Positions 20,445-29,855 of a stretch of DNA of 64,000 bases are shown here, in pieces. The notes under the pieces are model-generated. The model worked only from the letters and a program-made list of their open reading frames with translations, did no database searches and was not told where the DNA came from. Origin of the DNA: Bacillus sp. REN16. Lineage in GTDB: Bacteria; Bacillota; Bacilli; Bacillales; Bacillaceae_L. The translations under genes and the position numbers were made by a program. The DNA is taken from assembly GCF_020731355.1 (NCBI RefSeq), contig NZ_JAJFZK010000006.1, forward strand, positions 186,001 to 250,000. Direction: 5' to 3'. The stretch's first letter is position 1. Every line of letters starts with the position of its first letter.

Positions 20445-21365
20445 TTGAACATAAAATTTTCACGACCAAAGGGGTTTGGGGAAATCCTTGACCACACATT
20501 TAGTTTGAGCAAAGACCGATTCCGAGATTTTTTTACTATCTTACTTATTTTTATGGGACCCGTATACATACTTGAGGCGCTAATCCTATTCGGATCAGGA
20601 ACAAGTTTTTTCAGAGAGGTTGGACCTGGTGAAGACTGGATATCCCAAATCTCGAATAGCTTTAATGAATCAGCTGTTCCAGATAATATGGGTTTGGGTG
20701 TTGCTTTAGGAACGATCTTTATCGGTCTGCTAAGCATGGTATTATTTCCGGTGGCTGAAGCTGCTATACTTATTGCACTAAACCATATTCGTAAAAATGA
20801 AGAATATACAATCGGATCGGTTATTAAGAAGGCATTTACACGATTTTGGGCAATGCTTGGAAGTAATATATTGTTCGCACTAATTGTCTTTGGTTTCATC
20901 TTTGTTGCAGTTTTAATAGTGGTGCCAATTGGTATTTTTGGTGCAATTGGAAATCCATTCGGCGGCATCCTTTTCATAATTATCTTCGGTTTGGGATTAT
21001 TTGTTGGAGTCGGTTATTTATTAACACGTTGGGGCTTTTATTTTGGTTCCGTTGTACTGGACTATGAATCTCCGGGTCTATCAAGAAGCTGGCATCTATC
21101 AAAAAAACGAGGCTGGATCCTATTTGGACTATATATTATTTTCTTTTTAATTATCAGTGCGATTAGCTTTGCAGTTGAGACAACATTCGCTATCTTTTTA
21201 GGAAATAGTGTTTTGTTAACATTAATCGTTAATTTAACAACCATTTTTACAACATTACTTTTTGCTGTAGGTTATGGTGTTATGTACCTCGATGCAAAGG
21301 TACGACATGACGCAGAGGATTTGGATGAAATGATTGAGGGATTTAGTGACCAAGATAAGTGGTGA
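20445..21365 (+). CDS. Polytopic membrane protein at head of the MoxR cluster
   Basis: A 306-residue protein with about six hydrophobic segments and a conserved-looking amphipathic start (SRPKGFGEILDHTFSLSKDRFRDFF) typical of the glycerophosphodiester-phosphodiesterase-like/UPF0259-type membrane domain. Function is unknown. TTG at 20445 is used, since agggggat lies six bases before it. It overlaps the next gene by one base (TGATG). It heads a seven-gene cluster with DUF4129, DUF4350, MoxR and DUF58 proteins, so a role with that assembly is inferred. Confidence 0.82.
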   Translation: MNIKFSRPKGFGEILDHTFSLSKDRFRDFFTILLIFMGPVYILEALILFGSGTSFFREVGPGEDWISQISNSFNESAVPDNMGLGVALGTIFIGLLSMVLFPVAEAAILIALNHIRKNEEYTIGSVIKKAFTRFWAMLGSNILFALIVFGFIFVAVLIVVPIGIFGAIGNPFGGILFIIIFGLGLFVGVGYLLTRWGFYFGSVVLDYESPGLSRSWHLSKKRGWILFGLYIIFFLIISAISFAVETTFAIFLGNSVLLTLIVNLTTIFTTLLFAVGYGVMYLDAKVRHDAEDLDEMIEGFSDQDKW

Positions 21366-22027
21366 TGACAATGGGACAAACGAATGATGCAAGGGACCGG
21401 ATTGAAGAAATTCTTAATGGTAAAGAATATCGAATTTACTATGATGATTCTAGGAACGTGTTTCAGGAATGGTGGGGTCAAGTAAAAGAATGGCTTGCTG
21501 ATTTTTTAGAAAGTCTTTTCCCTGCAATCGAGTCGGGAAGCAGTGCTGCTGAAGTGGTGCTTGTCCTTATCATTTTTGGAGCACTCCTATTCTTGGGAAT
21601 CGCGGTGTTTCTAACTGTACGAAATAAACGGAGAAATAAAAATTTAAGTAAACATAAGCCTCTTCATTCAGCGCAAGGATTAAACTGGACATATCAAAAG
21701 CATTTACACGAGGCATTAAGGTATGAAGAAAATCATCATTATTCACCAGCTACAAGACATCTCTTTTTAGCGCTACTCCTATTTTTTCATGAAAAAGAAT
21801 GGCTTGAGGCTAAATTATGGAAAACAAATTGGGAGTATTATGATGAGCTTCGCAGAGTGAATCAGTCCTGGGCGGATGAATTTTATGATTTAGCATTAGT
21901 ATTTGATGAGGTTGCATACGGAGAATATGAGATTGACCGAGCAGAATTCGATCAATTTCGGGAAAAAGCCTTTTTCTGGATAGAACCAACAGAAGGAGAA
22001 AAGGAGAAACAACATGCAAAACCGTAA
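21365..22027 (+). CDS. DUF4129 domain protein
   Basis: About 220 residues with one central membrane segment (VVLVLIIFGALLFLGIAVFLTV) and a C-terminal cytoplasmic DUF4129-type region (HEALRYEENHHYSPATRHLFLALLLFFHE). ATG at 21365 shares a base with the preceding stop. An alternative ATG lies two codons on. DUF4129 proteins regularly accompany MoxR ATPases and DUF58 proteins. It overlaps the DUF4350 gene by 14 bases. Confidence 0.82.
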   Translation: MTMGQTNDARDRIEEILNGKEYRIYYDDSRNVFQEWWGQVKEWLADFLESLFPAIESGSSAAEVVLVLIIFGALLFLGIAVFLTVRNKRRNKNLSKHKPLHSAQGLNWTYQKHLHEALRYEENHHYSPATRHLFLALLLFFHEKEWLEAKLWKTNWEYYDELRRVNQSWADEFYDLALVFDEVAYGEYEIDRAEFDQFREKAFFWIEPTEGEKEKQHAKP

Positions 22028-23141
22028 AGTATGGATTACCTTAGTTGGGCTCACCCTGCTTCTGCTTTGTCTAACCTATTTCATAGAATCCTATAACCCT
22101 AAGGCATACCCGCATTATGTGTCTGAATCTCCTTCTCCAACCGGTGTAAAAGCGATTTATACATATCTAAATGAGGACCAAAAAGTCCAAAGGTGGACAC
22201 ACTCACCAAAGCTTCTAAACAAGCAAAATAAGAAACAAGTTTTAATTATGGTGGAGCCATATTTTACACCCGAACAGGAAGAAGTGGATGGTTATCTTGA
22301 TTTTATGAAGGCAGGAAATAAGATAATACTGTTTAAAGAAAATCCAAGAGGGATGTTCGATGTCAAAACCCTTCCAGCAAATATAGACCCTTTCCTTGAA
22401 GAAGTGATAACTATTAAAGATAAAAGCGGAAGAAACTTCGAAGCATTTTTACAAGCAACAAATCGAATCATTCCAAAAGAAGTAGACAAGATCCTTTTAG
22501 AAGATGAGGCGGGAGTAATTGCAACAAGTCGAAACATAGGAGATGGTGAACTAATCACGGCGATTTCACCAGAGTGGATCTTAAATGATTATCTTTTAGA
22601 CTATGATCATATTCCACTAGCGTTATCGTTGATTGAGGATAAAGAGTCAATGATATATTATTTTGATGAATATATTCATGCACCGAAAAATGCTTCAACA
22701 GCCACAACATTATATCCAACCTGGTTTTTAGTTTTACTTGTACAAGGTGGAATACTCCTGCTTCTTTGGCTTTGGTTAAAAGGAAAGCGGTTTGGTCCAG
22801 TTATTATAGCTCGAGAAGAATCGGTCCGATTTAGTGATGAAAATATTCGAGCTTTAAGTGCCTGGTATTTAAGAGGTCGTTACTATCATGAATCATTAAA
22901 TATTCAAGCCGATTATGTAAAACAGCTACTACAGGAGAAGTGGGGAATGCCCTTTCATCGGGATTGGACGGACCTCACGAACAAATTGGTTCAACGATGG
23001 TCCGGAAAGAAAGAAGTTGAAATTAAGCAGTATTTGCGGAACCTCACAAAGGTCTTAAAAACAGAAAAACTATCAAAACACGAATATTTGCTATGGTCAA
23101 AGAACTTAGATGAATTACGAAAAGAGGTGGAGAAAGGATGA
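22014..23141 (+). CDS. DUF4350 domain protein
   Basis: A 375-residue membrane protein: signal-anchor helix at residues 6-24, an extracytoplasmic DUF4350 region (ESPSPTGVKAIYTYL to about 235), a second helix (WFLVLLVQGGILLLLWLWL) and a basic cytoplasmic tail. Topology suggests a scaffold exposed to the outside. aaggagaaac precedes the ATG. It overlaps moxR by four bases (ATGA). The exact role is unknown. Confidence 0.85.
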   Translation: MQNRKVWITLVGLTLLLLCLTYFIESYNPKAYPHYVSESPSPTGVKAIYTYLNEDQKVQRWTHSPKLLNKQNKKQVLIMVEPYFTPEQEEVDGYLDFMKAGNKIILFKENPRGMFDVKTLPANIDPFLEEVITIKDKSGRNFEAFLQATNRIIPKEVDKILLEDEAGVIATSRNIGDGELITAISPEWILNDYLLDYDHIPLALSLIEDKESMIYYFDEYIHAPKNASTATTLYPTWFLVLLVQGGILLLLWLWLKGKRFGPVIIAREESVRFSDENIRALSAWYLRGRYYHESLNIQADYVKQLLQEKWGMPFHRDWTDLTNKLVQRWSGKKEVEIKQYLRNLTKVLKTEKLSKHEYLLWSKNLDELRKEVEKG

Positions 23142-24067
23142 GAACGGAACTTACATCCTTACTTGATAAATATGAACAACGAATTTTAGGTCAAAATAAA
23201 AATTTAAGGCTTTTACTATCTGCCATTCTAGCAGGTGGGCATGTATTAATTGAAGGTGTTCCTGGAACTGGGAAAACACAAATGGTGCGGACTCTCGCTA
23301 CCTTACTTGGCGGGGATTTTAACCGAATCCAGTTTACACCTGACCTCTTACCAAGTGACATTACAGGAAGTATGATTTACAACATGAAGGAAGGCAGCTT
23401 TGAAACCTTAAAAGGACCCGTTTTTACGAATATCCTATTAGCTGATGAAATTAACCGTACACCTGCAAAAACTCAAGCAGCATTGTTGGAAGCTATGGAG
23501 GAAAAACAGGTTACGATTCAAGGTAAGACATACAAACTACCTGAAGTATTCTTTGTGGTTGCTACTCAGAACCCAATTGAATTTGAGGGAACCTATCGAT
23601 TACCAGAGGCCCAGCAGGATCGTTTTTTATTTAAACTTTACATCGATTTTCCGGCTTTTGATGAAGAAAAAAATGTTGTGAAACAAGTAGTCGAACAAGT
23701 TTTCGAGAATCATACTTCATCAAATGTTCTTGATGTAAACAGCTTATTATCCATTCGCAAGGAAATTGAAAAGGTTACACTAGGTGAAGGTGTTCTTGAT
23801 TACATCATGCAAATTGTCCGAAAAACAAGGGAATCTGAAACGATTCGATTTGGAGCAAGTACAAGGGCAGCTATCTCGATTGCGAAAGCAGCACAGGCAT
23901 GGGCATATCTGGCTGGCCGTGATTATGTAACGCCAGATGATATTAAATTGGTTTCAAAACCAGCATTAAGGCATCGAATTCAGTTATCTCCACATGCAGA
24001 ATTGGAGGGAATCACCATTGACGAAATCATTGAAGAGCTGGTGGGATCGGTTCCTGTTCCTAGATAA
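23138..24067 (+). CDS. MoxR-family AAA+ ATPase
   Basis: A 309-residue AAA+ chaperone thought to assemble or activate a partner metal- or vWA-containing protein. Walker A is GVPGTGKT at 40-47 and Walker B is LLADEINR with Asp105-Glu106; sensor 1 is VVATQNPIEFEGTY. It is embedded between DUF4350 and DUF58 genes, the usual MoxR partnership (compare yeaC-yeaD in Bacillus subtilis). Overlaps at both ends indicate one transcript. Confidence 0.94.
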   Translation: MRTELTSLLDKYEQRILGQNKNLRLLLSAILAGGHVLIEGVPGTGKTQMVRTLATLLGGDFNRIQFTPDLLPSDITGSMIYNMKEGSFETLKGPVFTNILLADEINRTPAKTQAALLEAMEEKQVTIQGKTYKLPEVFFVVATQNPIEFEGTYRLPEAQQDRFLFKLYIDFPAFDEEKNVVKQVVEQVFENHTSSNVLDVNSLLSIRKEIEKVTLGEGVLDYIMQIVRKTRESETIRFGASTRAAISIAKAAQAWAYLAGRDYVTPDDIKLVSKPALRHRIQLSPHAELEGITIDEIIEELVGSVPVPR

Positions 24068-25382
24068 AGGTATTCTTCCTACAACAAGGTTGATTTCAGT
24101 ATTACTACTACTTTCGATTGGATTTTTAGTATTATCTTTATTAAAATTCGATCTTTCATGGGGAATTCTTATCGGTCTTAATCTTTTTGTTATTTTTGGA
24201 AGTGTAGTTGATTTGTTTTTTTCTCCAAGAAAAAAGCATTTATCAGCAACCCGTAAATTAGCGACTGAAATGGAGCGAGGAATTTCAACCCCTGTTGAAA
24301 TTGAAATAACAAATGCTTCTACATATGGTCTTTCATATTGCTTTGTAGATGGTATTCCAGCTTCCTTTACCAATTTATTTCCTATCAAAGGAAAGATTTC
24401 CGGTCAAACGACGACACGTATCACTTACGAAACAGAAGCAATGGAACGCGGTGATTATCAAATTAACAAACTATATTTCCGATATAGGGGTTTACTTGGT
24501 TTATGGGAAAAACAACTCACCTTTACCGTAAATAATCAAGTAAAAGTTATACCCGATCTTTCAGAAACAAGGCAGTACCTTGAGAACGCACAGAAATTTT
24601 TATTATACGATGGTGTGAAAATTCGAAAGCAGCAAACAGGGACAGGTGAGTTTTCCAAAATAAGATCTTATGTCGTTGGTGATGATCCTCGAACGATCAA
24701 CTGGAGACAAACTGCAAAGCTTCGTGAAGTTATGACGAATGAATATGAACCAGAGCATGGAAAGTATATTACGATCTTACTTGATTGCGGCAGGATGATG
24801 GGGGCTGAGCTGGAAAAGGGAAATCGTCTTGAAAGAGCGATCGAATCCGCTATTACTGTTGCCACTGCCGCCCTTCAAAACGGAGACTATGTATCTGTGC
24901 TTGCTTTTTCAACGAACGTAAAGGTTTTTGTCCCAGCTGGAAAAGGGATCGCACATCTTCAAACGATATTACAAGCGATTTATAATCTTCAGGTAGATGC
25001 GGTGGAATCTAATTATGGCGCTGTTTTATCTTATTTAGAAACAGTGCAAAAGAAGCGAAGCCTGCTTTTATTGTTTAGCGATGTACATACTTTTGTACGG
25101 GAAGAAAGTGCCTTGATTTATTTACGAAAACTGCGGCAACGGCATTATTTTCTAATGATTGGGGTAGAAGATGACACACTTAATCAGAGGATAAATGAGA
25201 AGCCGACAACTGTTCAAAAAGCGATGATAAAAAGTATGGCACAGCAGCAAATGCTTGTGAAAAAGAGAGAAAAGCGAAAGTGGGAAAACCAAGGCCTCAT
25301 GATGGTTGAGGCCAAAGAGGATAAATTAGCAAGCACAGCCGTTTCCCATTATATTGATATTATGAATCGGAACTTGCTGTAG
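24018..25382 (+). CDS. DUF58 (vWA-like) protein, MoxR partner
   Basis: About 454 residues: two N-terminal membrane helices (RLISVLLLLSIGFLVLSLL and LSWGILIGLNLFVIFGSVVDLFF), then a DUF58 block with the signature GTGEFSKIRSYVVGDDPRTINWRQTA described here by its position near 215-240. A vWA-like fold follows (ITILLDCGRMM and LLLLFSDVHTF). The TTG at 24018 was chosen over the ATG at 23994 because ggaggg lies seven bases before it; it sits 50 bases inside moxR. Its 3' end overlaps the convergent SpoIIM-like gene by 23 bases. Likely membrane-anchored client of MoxR. Confidence 0.88.
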   Translation: MTKSLKSWWDRFLFLDKGILPTTRLISVLLLLSIGFLVLSLLKFDLSWGILIGLNLFVIFGSVVDLFFSPRKKHLSATRKLATEMERGISTPVEIEITNASTYGLSYCFVDGIPASFTNLFPIKGKISGQTTTRITYETEAMERGDYQINKLYFRYRGLLGLWEKQLTFTVNNQVKVIPDLSETRQYLENAQKFLLYDGVKIRKQQTGTGEFSKIRSYVVGDDPRTINWRQTAKLREVMTNEYEPEHGKYITILLDCGRMMGAELEKGNRLERAIESAITVATAALQNGDYVSVLAFSTNVKVFVPAGKGIAHLQTILQAIYNLQVDAVESNYGAVLSYLETVQKKRSLLLLFSDVHTFVREESALIYLRKLRQRHYFLMIGVEDDTLNQRINEKPTTVQKAMIKSMAQQQMLVKKREKRKWENQGLMMVEAKEDKLASTAVSHYIDIMNRNLL

Positions 25383-26340
25383 CTTCTTTTTTCACTAAAA
25401 ATAGCTTTCCAGTCACGATGTAGAGGATTAAACCAATAACCGTAAGCAATGCAACAGCATATTTGGCTTCAAGCGAAATGGTAGCAGGTGTGATAAAGCC
25501 TTCGATGATTCCAGCAATGATAAATAATGGAATCGTGCCTAACAGAAGTTGTACAGACCGTTTCGCTTGGACCTTTAGCTGATAGCCTCTTGTGTATGGA
25601 CCAGGTACGAGTAATTTGTAGCCCATTAACAGGCCGGCTCCACCTGCAATAAATATAGCGGTGAGCTCGATCATCCCATGGGGGACAATGTATGCCCAAA
25701 AATCATACGACTCGCCATAATGCCAAAACAAACCAGCTAGTGCACCGATGATGATCCCATTGTAGATTAATATATAAACCGTTAATAGTCCAAAGGTTAT
25801 TCCGCTTGCAAAAGCGAGAATGGCGACTTGTATATTGTTTGTCATGATGCTCGCCGACATTAGGGATGAATCAACTGCACCATCTTGACTACCTAAATAA
25901 TCTGGGTCTACACTTTGGGCAATTTCTGCTGGTAATATTGAAAACAGATGAAGCGGATCCTGTAAAACTGAAAAAAAGCTGCCGACTGCACCTAGAGTGA
26001 ACAAAACAAAAGCAACCGCTACAAATTTCCATTGTTCGAGTAATAGACCGATAAATTTTGTGCTAAAGAAATATCGAATTTGACCGAAACTTGAAACCTG
26101 GTCCTTGTAAAGTAGATTATGAGCCTTCGAGACTAAACCGTTTAAATAAGGAGTAACCTCTTCATTAGGATAATAGGTTTGACTATAGGAAAGATGCCCG
26201 GCGCATTTTTGATAAAGTCTGTGAAACTCATTAATTTCGTTGCTGGTACGGGATTTTCTACGCTTATGTAAAGTGGAAATCAATTGCTCGAGCCGCTTCC
26301 ACTCATCTCGGTGCTGTTTGACAAATTGCTTTATGTTCAA
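25360..26340 (-). CDS. Stage II sporulation protein M-like membrane protein (DUF95)
   Basis: A 326-residue protein with a cytoplasmic N-terminus of about 100 residues and around six membrane segments. The SpoIIM/DUF95 hallmark is AFASGITFGLLTVYILIYNGIIIGAL and then PHGMIELTAIFIAGGAGLLMG. It is longer than true SpoIIM and is the type that accompanies RDD and MoxR genes in many bacteria. The TTG start at 26340 follows aagaggtgat. It is encoded opposite to the rest of the cluster and overlaps the DUF58 gene tail to tail. Confidence 0.88.
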   Translation of the reverse strand: MNIKQFVKQHRDEWKRLEQLISTLHKRRKSRTSNEINEFHRLYQKCAGHLSYSQTYYPNEEVTPYLNGLVSKAHNLLYKDQVSSFGQIRYFFSTKFIGLLLEQWKFVAVAFVLFTLGAVGSFFSVLQDPLHLFSILPAEIAQSVDPDYLGSQDGAVDSSLMSASIMTNNIQVAILAFASGITFGLLTVYILIYNGIIIGALAGLFWHYGESYDFWAYIVPHGMIELTAIFIAGGAGLLMGYKLLVPGPYTRGYQLKVQAKRSVQLLLGTIPLFIIAGIIEGFITPATISLEAKYAVALLTVIGLILYIVTGKLFLVKKEATASSDS

Positions 26341-26442
26341 TGTCTAATCACCTCTTAAAAATAACAATAACCTTATTATAGTAATTTTAGAGAAAAATAG
26401 AAACTGGTTATGTAAAAAAGAACCAGAAAAGGAGGAGCCTTT

Positions 26443-27249
26443 TTGAATCAAGAACAAACCAATATTAAAACACCAGAGTTTGTTTCCATCCAATTTCAAT
26501 TAGCCGGTGTAGGAAGTCGGGCGGCAGCTTACTTACTTGATACATTACTATTGTCGATTGCCAGTTTACTAATATTACTTACCTTATTACTTATTTTACA
26601 CGGCGGCTCCGATTTTTGGCTGCTAGGGGAAACGTTTTTTTCTGGTCCAGTGGCTATTGCAATTATTTTGTTGTTCTTATTGAACTGGGGTTATTTTTTT
26701 CTACTTGAATTTTTTGCTGGTGGTAAGACGATTGGAAAAAAAGTAGTAGGAATTCGTGTGATTCAAGAGAACGGGCACAGTATTACATTATTATCAAGCT
26801 TTATCCGGAATTTTCTGCGCATCATTGATTCCTTACCAGCTTCCTATTTTTTAGGAATTATCATGGTCTTCTTTCATCCAAAACATAAGCGACTTGGTGA
26901 CTTAGTTGCAGGAACAATAGTTATACACGAAAGGCGGGCAAAAAATCATAAAAAACAAAGCCCGTTGGAAAAGGAAATTCATAGACGCGGACTTGGAAAG
27001 GATTCACTTGCAATTGATCAGTGGGCATTAAAGTCTTTTGGAAATAAGGAATGGAAGCTACTGCAAACATATTGCAATCGTTTTTTACAATTAAAAGAAG
27101 ATGTAAAAGACAAAAGAACGAAACAAATTGCAGATATCTTGTTACCAAAGGTAGGACTTGATGTAGCAGGTAAAACATATGAACAACTAGAAAATGAGTT
27201 ATTAGTCCTATATTTAATTTTGCATGATGAATGGGAATTCGAACTATAA
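26443..27249 (+). CDS. RDD family membrane protein
   Basis: A 268-residue protein with the RDD domain: GVGSRAAAYLLDTLLLSIASLL at 22-43 (Arg and Asp of RDD), two further helices and KRLGDLVAGTIVI. A charged C-terminal domain of about 100 residues follows. TTG at 26443 has aaaggagga nine bases upstream. It is divergent from the SpoIIM-like gene across about 100 bases. The SpoIIM-RDD pairing is common beside MoxR-DUF58 genes. Transport or osmotic roles are reported for some RDD proteins, not assumed here. Confidence 0.87.
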   Translation: MNQEQTNIKTPEFVSIQFQLAGVGSRAAAYLLDTLLLSIASLLILLTLLLILHGGSDFWLLGETFFSGPVAIAIILLFLLNWGYFFLLEFFAGGKTIGKKVVGIRVIQENGHSITLLSSFIRNFLRIIDSLPASYFLGIIMVFFHPKHKRLGDLVAGTIVIHERRAKNHKKQSPLEKEIHRRGLGKDSLAIDQWALKSFGNKEWKLLQTYCNRFLQLKEDVKDKRTKQIADILLPKVGLDVAGKTYEQLENELLVLYLILHDEWEFEL

Positions 27250-27401
27250 AGGCGGGGAAATCTCCTACCTTAGACTGACATCCTAGTGTTTACAATGTAT
27301 AATTAACCGTGGAACGCTATATGAAACAAGCATTTCAATACATATAGGTGTTAATACCTACAAAAACTAGGATAAAGTTGTAAACAGGGGATTTGAAAAT
27401 C

Positions 27402-28076
27402 ATGGAATGGAAGAGAATTATTATTTTTTGCTTATTTACAATACTGTTGTTTGCTTGTTCATCCCAAGCAAAGGAAGTAAAAATGATGAATACGGAGGTA
27501 GAAGTGGCTACGGAAGCGATTATTGCGACAACCAATAAATCATTACCCCTCGACAATTCCGAAAAACGTACAAATGAAATAACACATCTAATGATTCATT
27601 TTATTAGCAATGCAGCACTAAAGCCTGAGGATCCTTTTAATGTTGATGATGTCTACTCAATTTTTGAGGAATATGGACTTTCTGTTCATTATTTAATTGA
27701 TCGTGAGGGAGAAATCTATAGTCTTGTTCCTGAGGATAGAGTGGCGTACCATGCCGGAAAAGGAAGTTTGCCTGATTTTCCTGAATACGAAAATAAAATG
27801 AATCATTATTCGATTGGGATTGAACTTATCGCAATGGGTACAAAAGAAGAAATGACAACGATTATAGATGCGGACACCTATAATCAAATCGACCCTTCAC
27901 TTGCAGGCTACACAGATGCACAATATCAATCATTGCAGTTGTTGGTCGATAATATTTTAAAAAGAAATCCATCCATTTTACATAACAGACGCCATGTGAT
28001 TGGACATGATGAATATGCACCAGGAAGAAAAACGGACCCAGGCTCACTATTTGATTGGTCTAGAATCGGATTTTAA
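27402..28076 (+). CDS. N-acetylmuramoyl-L-alanine amidase, lipoprotein
   Basis: Predicted peptidoglycan amidase (amidase_2/PGRP fold), 224 residues. A lipoprotein signal ends LLFAC with Cys19. The zinc-site His lies in HLMIHF, a second His in the family region RRHVIGHDEYAPGRKTDPG, and the last ligand is Asp in the KTDPG stretch. The ATG at 27402 was preferred to the TTG at 27393, which is too close to ggggat. Anchored on the outer face, it could trim cell-wall or spore peptidoglycan. It has its own terminator at 28081-28127. Confidence 0.87.
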   Translation: MEWKRIIIFCLFTILLFACSSQAKEVKMMNTEVEVATEAIIATTNKSLPLDNSEKRTNEITHLMIHFISNAALKPEDPFNVDDVYSIFEEYGLSVHYLIDREGEIYSLVPEDRVAYHAGKGSLPDFPEYENKMNHYSIGIELIAMGTKEEMTTIIDADTYNQIDPSLAGYTDAQYQSLQLLVDNILKRNPSILHNRRHVIGHDEYAPGRKTDPGSLFDWSRIGF

Positions 28077-28080
28077 CAAT

Positions 28081-28127
28081 AAAACATCTACATTGTGGGA
28101 AAATCCATTATCGTAGATGTTTTATAT
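28081..28127 (+). terminator. Terminator after the amidase gene
   Basis: aaaacatctac and gtagatgtttt are perfect inverted arms around a longer loop, followed by atatttt. Confidence 0.65.
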
Positions 28128-28138
28128 TTTGAAATAGT

Positions 28139-28167
28139 TTGAAAACTATGTGAATATTCCTTATAAT
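28139..28167 (+). promoter_or_regulatory. Sigma-A promoter of the acyl-CoA synthetase gene
   Basis: TTGAAA (28139-28144) and TATAAT (28162-28167) are separated by 17 bases. The predicted transcript starts near 28174, which excludes the ATG at 28166 as the translational start. Confidence 0.8.
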
Positions 28168-28216
28168 GAAAACGTATACACATATCGTTTTATTCTTACT
28201 AAAGGGGGAAAACAAT

Positions 28217-29806
28217 TTGTACGTACCTATGCTTTTATCCCAATTTTTAGATCGAGCTGTCAAACTATATGGAGAAAAAACAGCATTAATTGATGATGAC
28301 AAAAGCTTTACTTATGCGGAAGTAAATGATAGAGTGAATCAGCTTTCACGAGGATTAAGCCATGTTGGTATTGAAAAAGGGGATCGTGTCGCATATTTAG
28401 CCCCCAATTCGTCTGAAATGTTTGAGGGGTTTTATGGAGTATTCCAAATCGGTGCCATCATTGTTCCATTGAACACAAGGTTGATTCCATCAGACTATGA
28501 ATACATATTAAACCACAGTGAAACGAAGGTTTTGTTTGTCGACCATGAGCTTGTGGGACACATTGAACCGATTCGCAAAAACCTAAAAACTGTTGAGAAA
28601 ATCATTGTCCATGGCGGGAAGGATGAAACAGAATGGACGATTCCTTATGAGGAATGGCTAGCACGATTTGAAAAAGCACCCACCGACCGCCCTGAGATGG
28701 ATGAAAAAGATATTGCGACTCTTTTATATACAAGTGGAACAACGGGAAAACCTAAGGGTGTAATGCTCTCACACCGAAGTAATTACCTTCATGCACTCAC
28801 AACCATGCATCATCTTCGCGTATCAGACAGAGATACACTACTTCATATATTACCAATGTTTCATGTCAATGGCTGGGGTTCACCTTTTTACTACACAGCA
28901 AATGGAGCTACACAAGTTTGCTTACGAAAGGTACAACCTGAGGAGATTTTTGGAAAGATAGATTCCTATAAAGTTACCGTTATGCATATGGCGCCAACTG
29001 TTCTCAATACGTTATTGCAATATGCCGGTTCAAGTAAAATTGCAAAACAAGAACAAGATATTCGAATTGTTATTGCTGGTTCCGCACCACCACCTGCGTT
29101 TGTAAAACGAGTTGAAGAGGAGCTTAAGTGGGAATTTATTCAAGTATATGGCATGACAGAGGCTGCACCACTTATCACTACTTCAATTATTCGGGATACA
29201 CAGAGTGATGTTTCAAAAGAAGAAAAATATCGTTTAAAAGCAAAAGCTGGTTATGAATATATTGGAGCAGAGGTACGTGTAGTCAATGAATTTGGTGAGA
29301 ATGTCGCTCAGGATGGAAAGGAAATTGGAGAAGTCATTGTCCGAAGTAATACAGTAATGGAAGGGTATTTAAATAATCAAGAAGGTACGGATGAAGTCAT
29401 TCGCAATGGCTTCTATCACACAGGTGATATGGCGATTGTAGATGCAAATGGGAATATCGAAATTGCTGATCGTAAAAAAGACATTATTATCAGTGGAGGG
29501 GAAAACATTTCTTCCATCGAGGTTGAAAGTGCATTGTATGATCACCCTGCTGTTTTAGAAGTTGCGGTCATATCGATTCCTCATGAGAAATGGGGAGAGA
29601 CACCACAAGCAATCGTAGTGAAACGAGAGGGACTTGATGTAACAGAGGAGGAACTAATCGCATTCTCACGTAGCCGTCTCGCGCATTTTAAAGCACCAAC
29701 AAAAATTGTCTTTAAAACTGAACTGCCAAAAACAGCTTCGGGAAAAATTCAAAAAGTACACCTCCGAAAAGAATATTGGCAGGAAAAAGAAAAGTTTATT
29801 AATTAA
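28217..29806 (+). CDS. AMP-forming acyl-CoA synthetase
   Basis: Activates a fatty or other carboxylic acid to its CoA thioester through an acyl-adenylate. The 529-residue protein has the AMP-binding signature LLYTSGTTGKPKGVM near 170-184, the A5 motif YGMTEAAP and the A7/A8 region GFYHTGDMAIVD and DRKKDIIISGGENI, with the catalytic Lys in PKTASGKIQK. TTG at 28217 follows aaaggggg by seven bases. The upstream ATG at 28166 lies inside the promoter. Substrate cannot be read from sequence; medium- or long-chain acids are most likely. Monocistronic. Confidence 0.92.
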   Translation: MYVPMLLSQFLDRAVKLYGEKTALIDDDKSFTYAEVNDRVNQLSRGLSHVGIEKGDRVAYLAPNSSEMFEGFYGVFQIGAIIVPLNTRLIPSDYEYILNHSETKVLFVDHELVGHIEPIRKNLKTVEKIIVHGGKDETEWTIPYEEWLARFEKAPTDRPEMDEKDIATLLYTSGTTGKPKGVMLSHRSNYLHALTTMHHLRVSDRDTLLHILPMFHVNGWGSPFYYTANGATQVCLRKVQPEEIFGKIDSYKVTVMHMAPTVLNTLLQYAGSSKIAKQEQDIRIVIAGSAPPPAFVKRVEEELKWEFIQVYGMTEAAPLITTSIIRDTQSDVSKEEKYRLKAKAGYEYIGAEVRVVNEFGENVAQDGKEIGEVIVRSNTVMEGYLNNQEGTDEVIRNGFYHTGDMAIVDANGNIEIADRKKDIIISGGENISSIEVESALYDHPAVLEVAVISIPHEKWGETPQAIVVKREGLDVTEEELIAFSRSRLAHFKAPTKIVFKTELPKTASGKIQKVHLRKEYWQEKEKFIN

Positions 29807-29812
29807 AAGGAA

Positions 29813-29855
29813 AGGACCCCGTTTTCTCTTTTTTGGAAAATGGGGCCTTTATTTT
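29813..29855. terminator. Bidirectional terminator between acyl-CoA synthetase and DMT transporter genes
   Basis: aaaggaccccgttttc and gaaaatggggccttt pair with one bulge around tcttttttg, with a T-rich tail on the plus strand and an A-rich start that reads as a tail on the minus strand. Confidence 0.7.

Noticed and set aside
28166..28216. Upstream ATG of the acyl-CoA synthetase gene
   Set aside because: It lies inside the -10 box of a clear sigma-A promoter; TTG at 28217 has the ribosome site.
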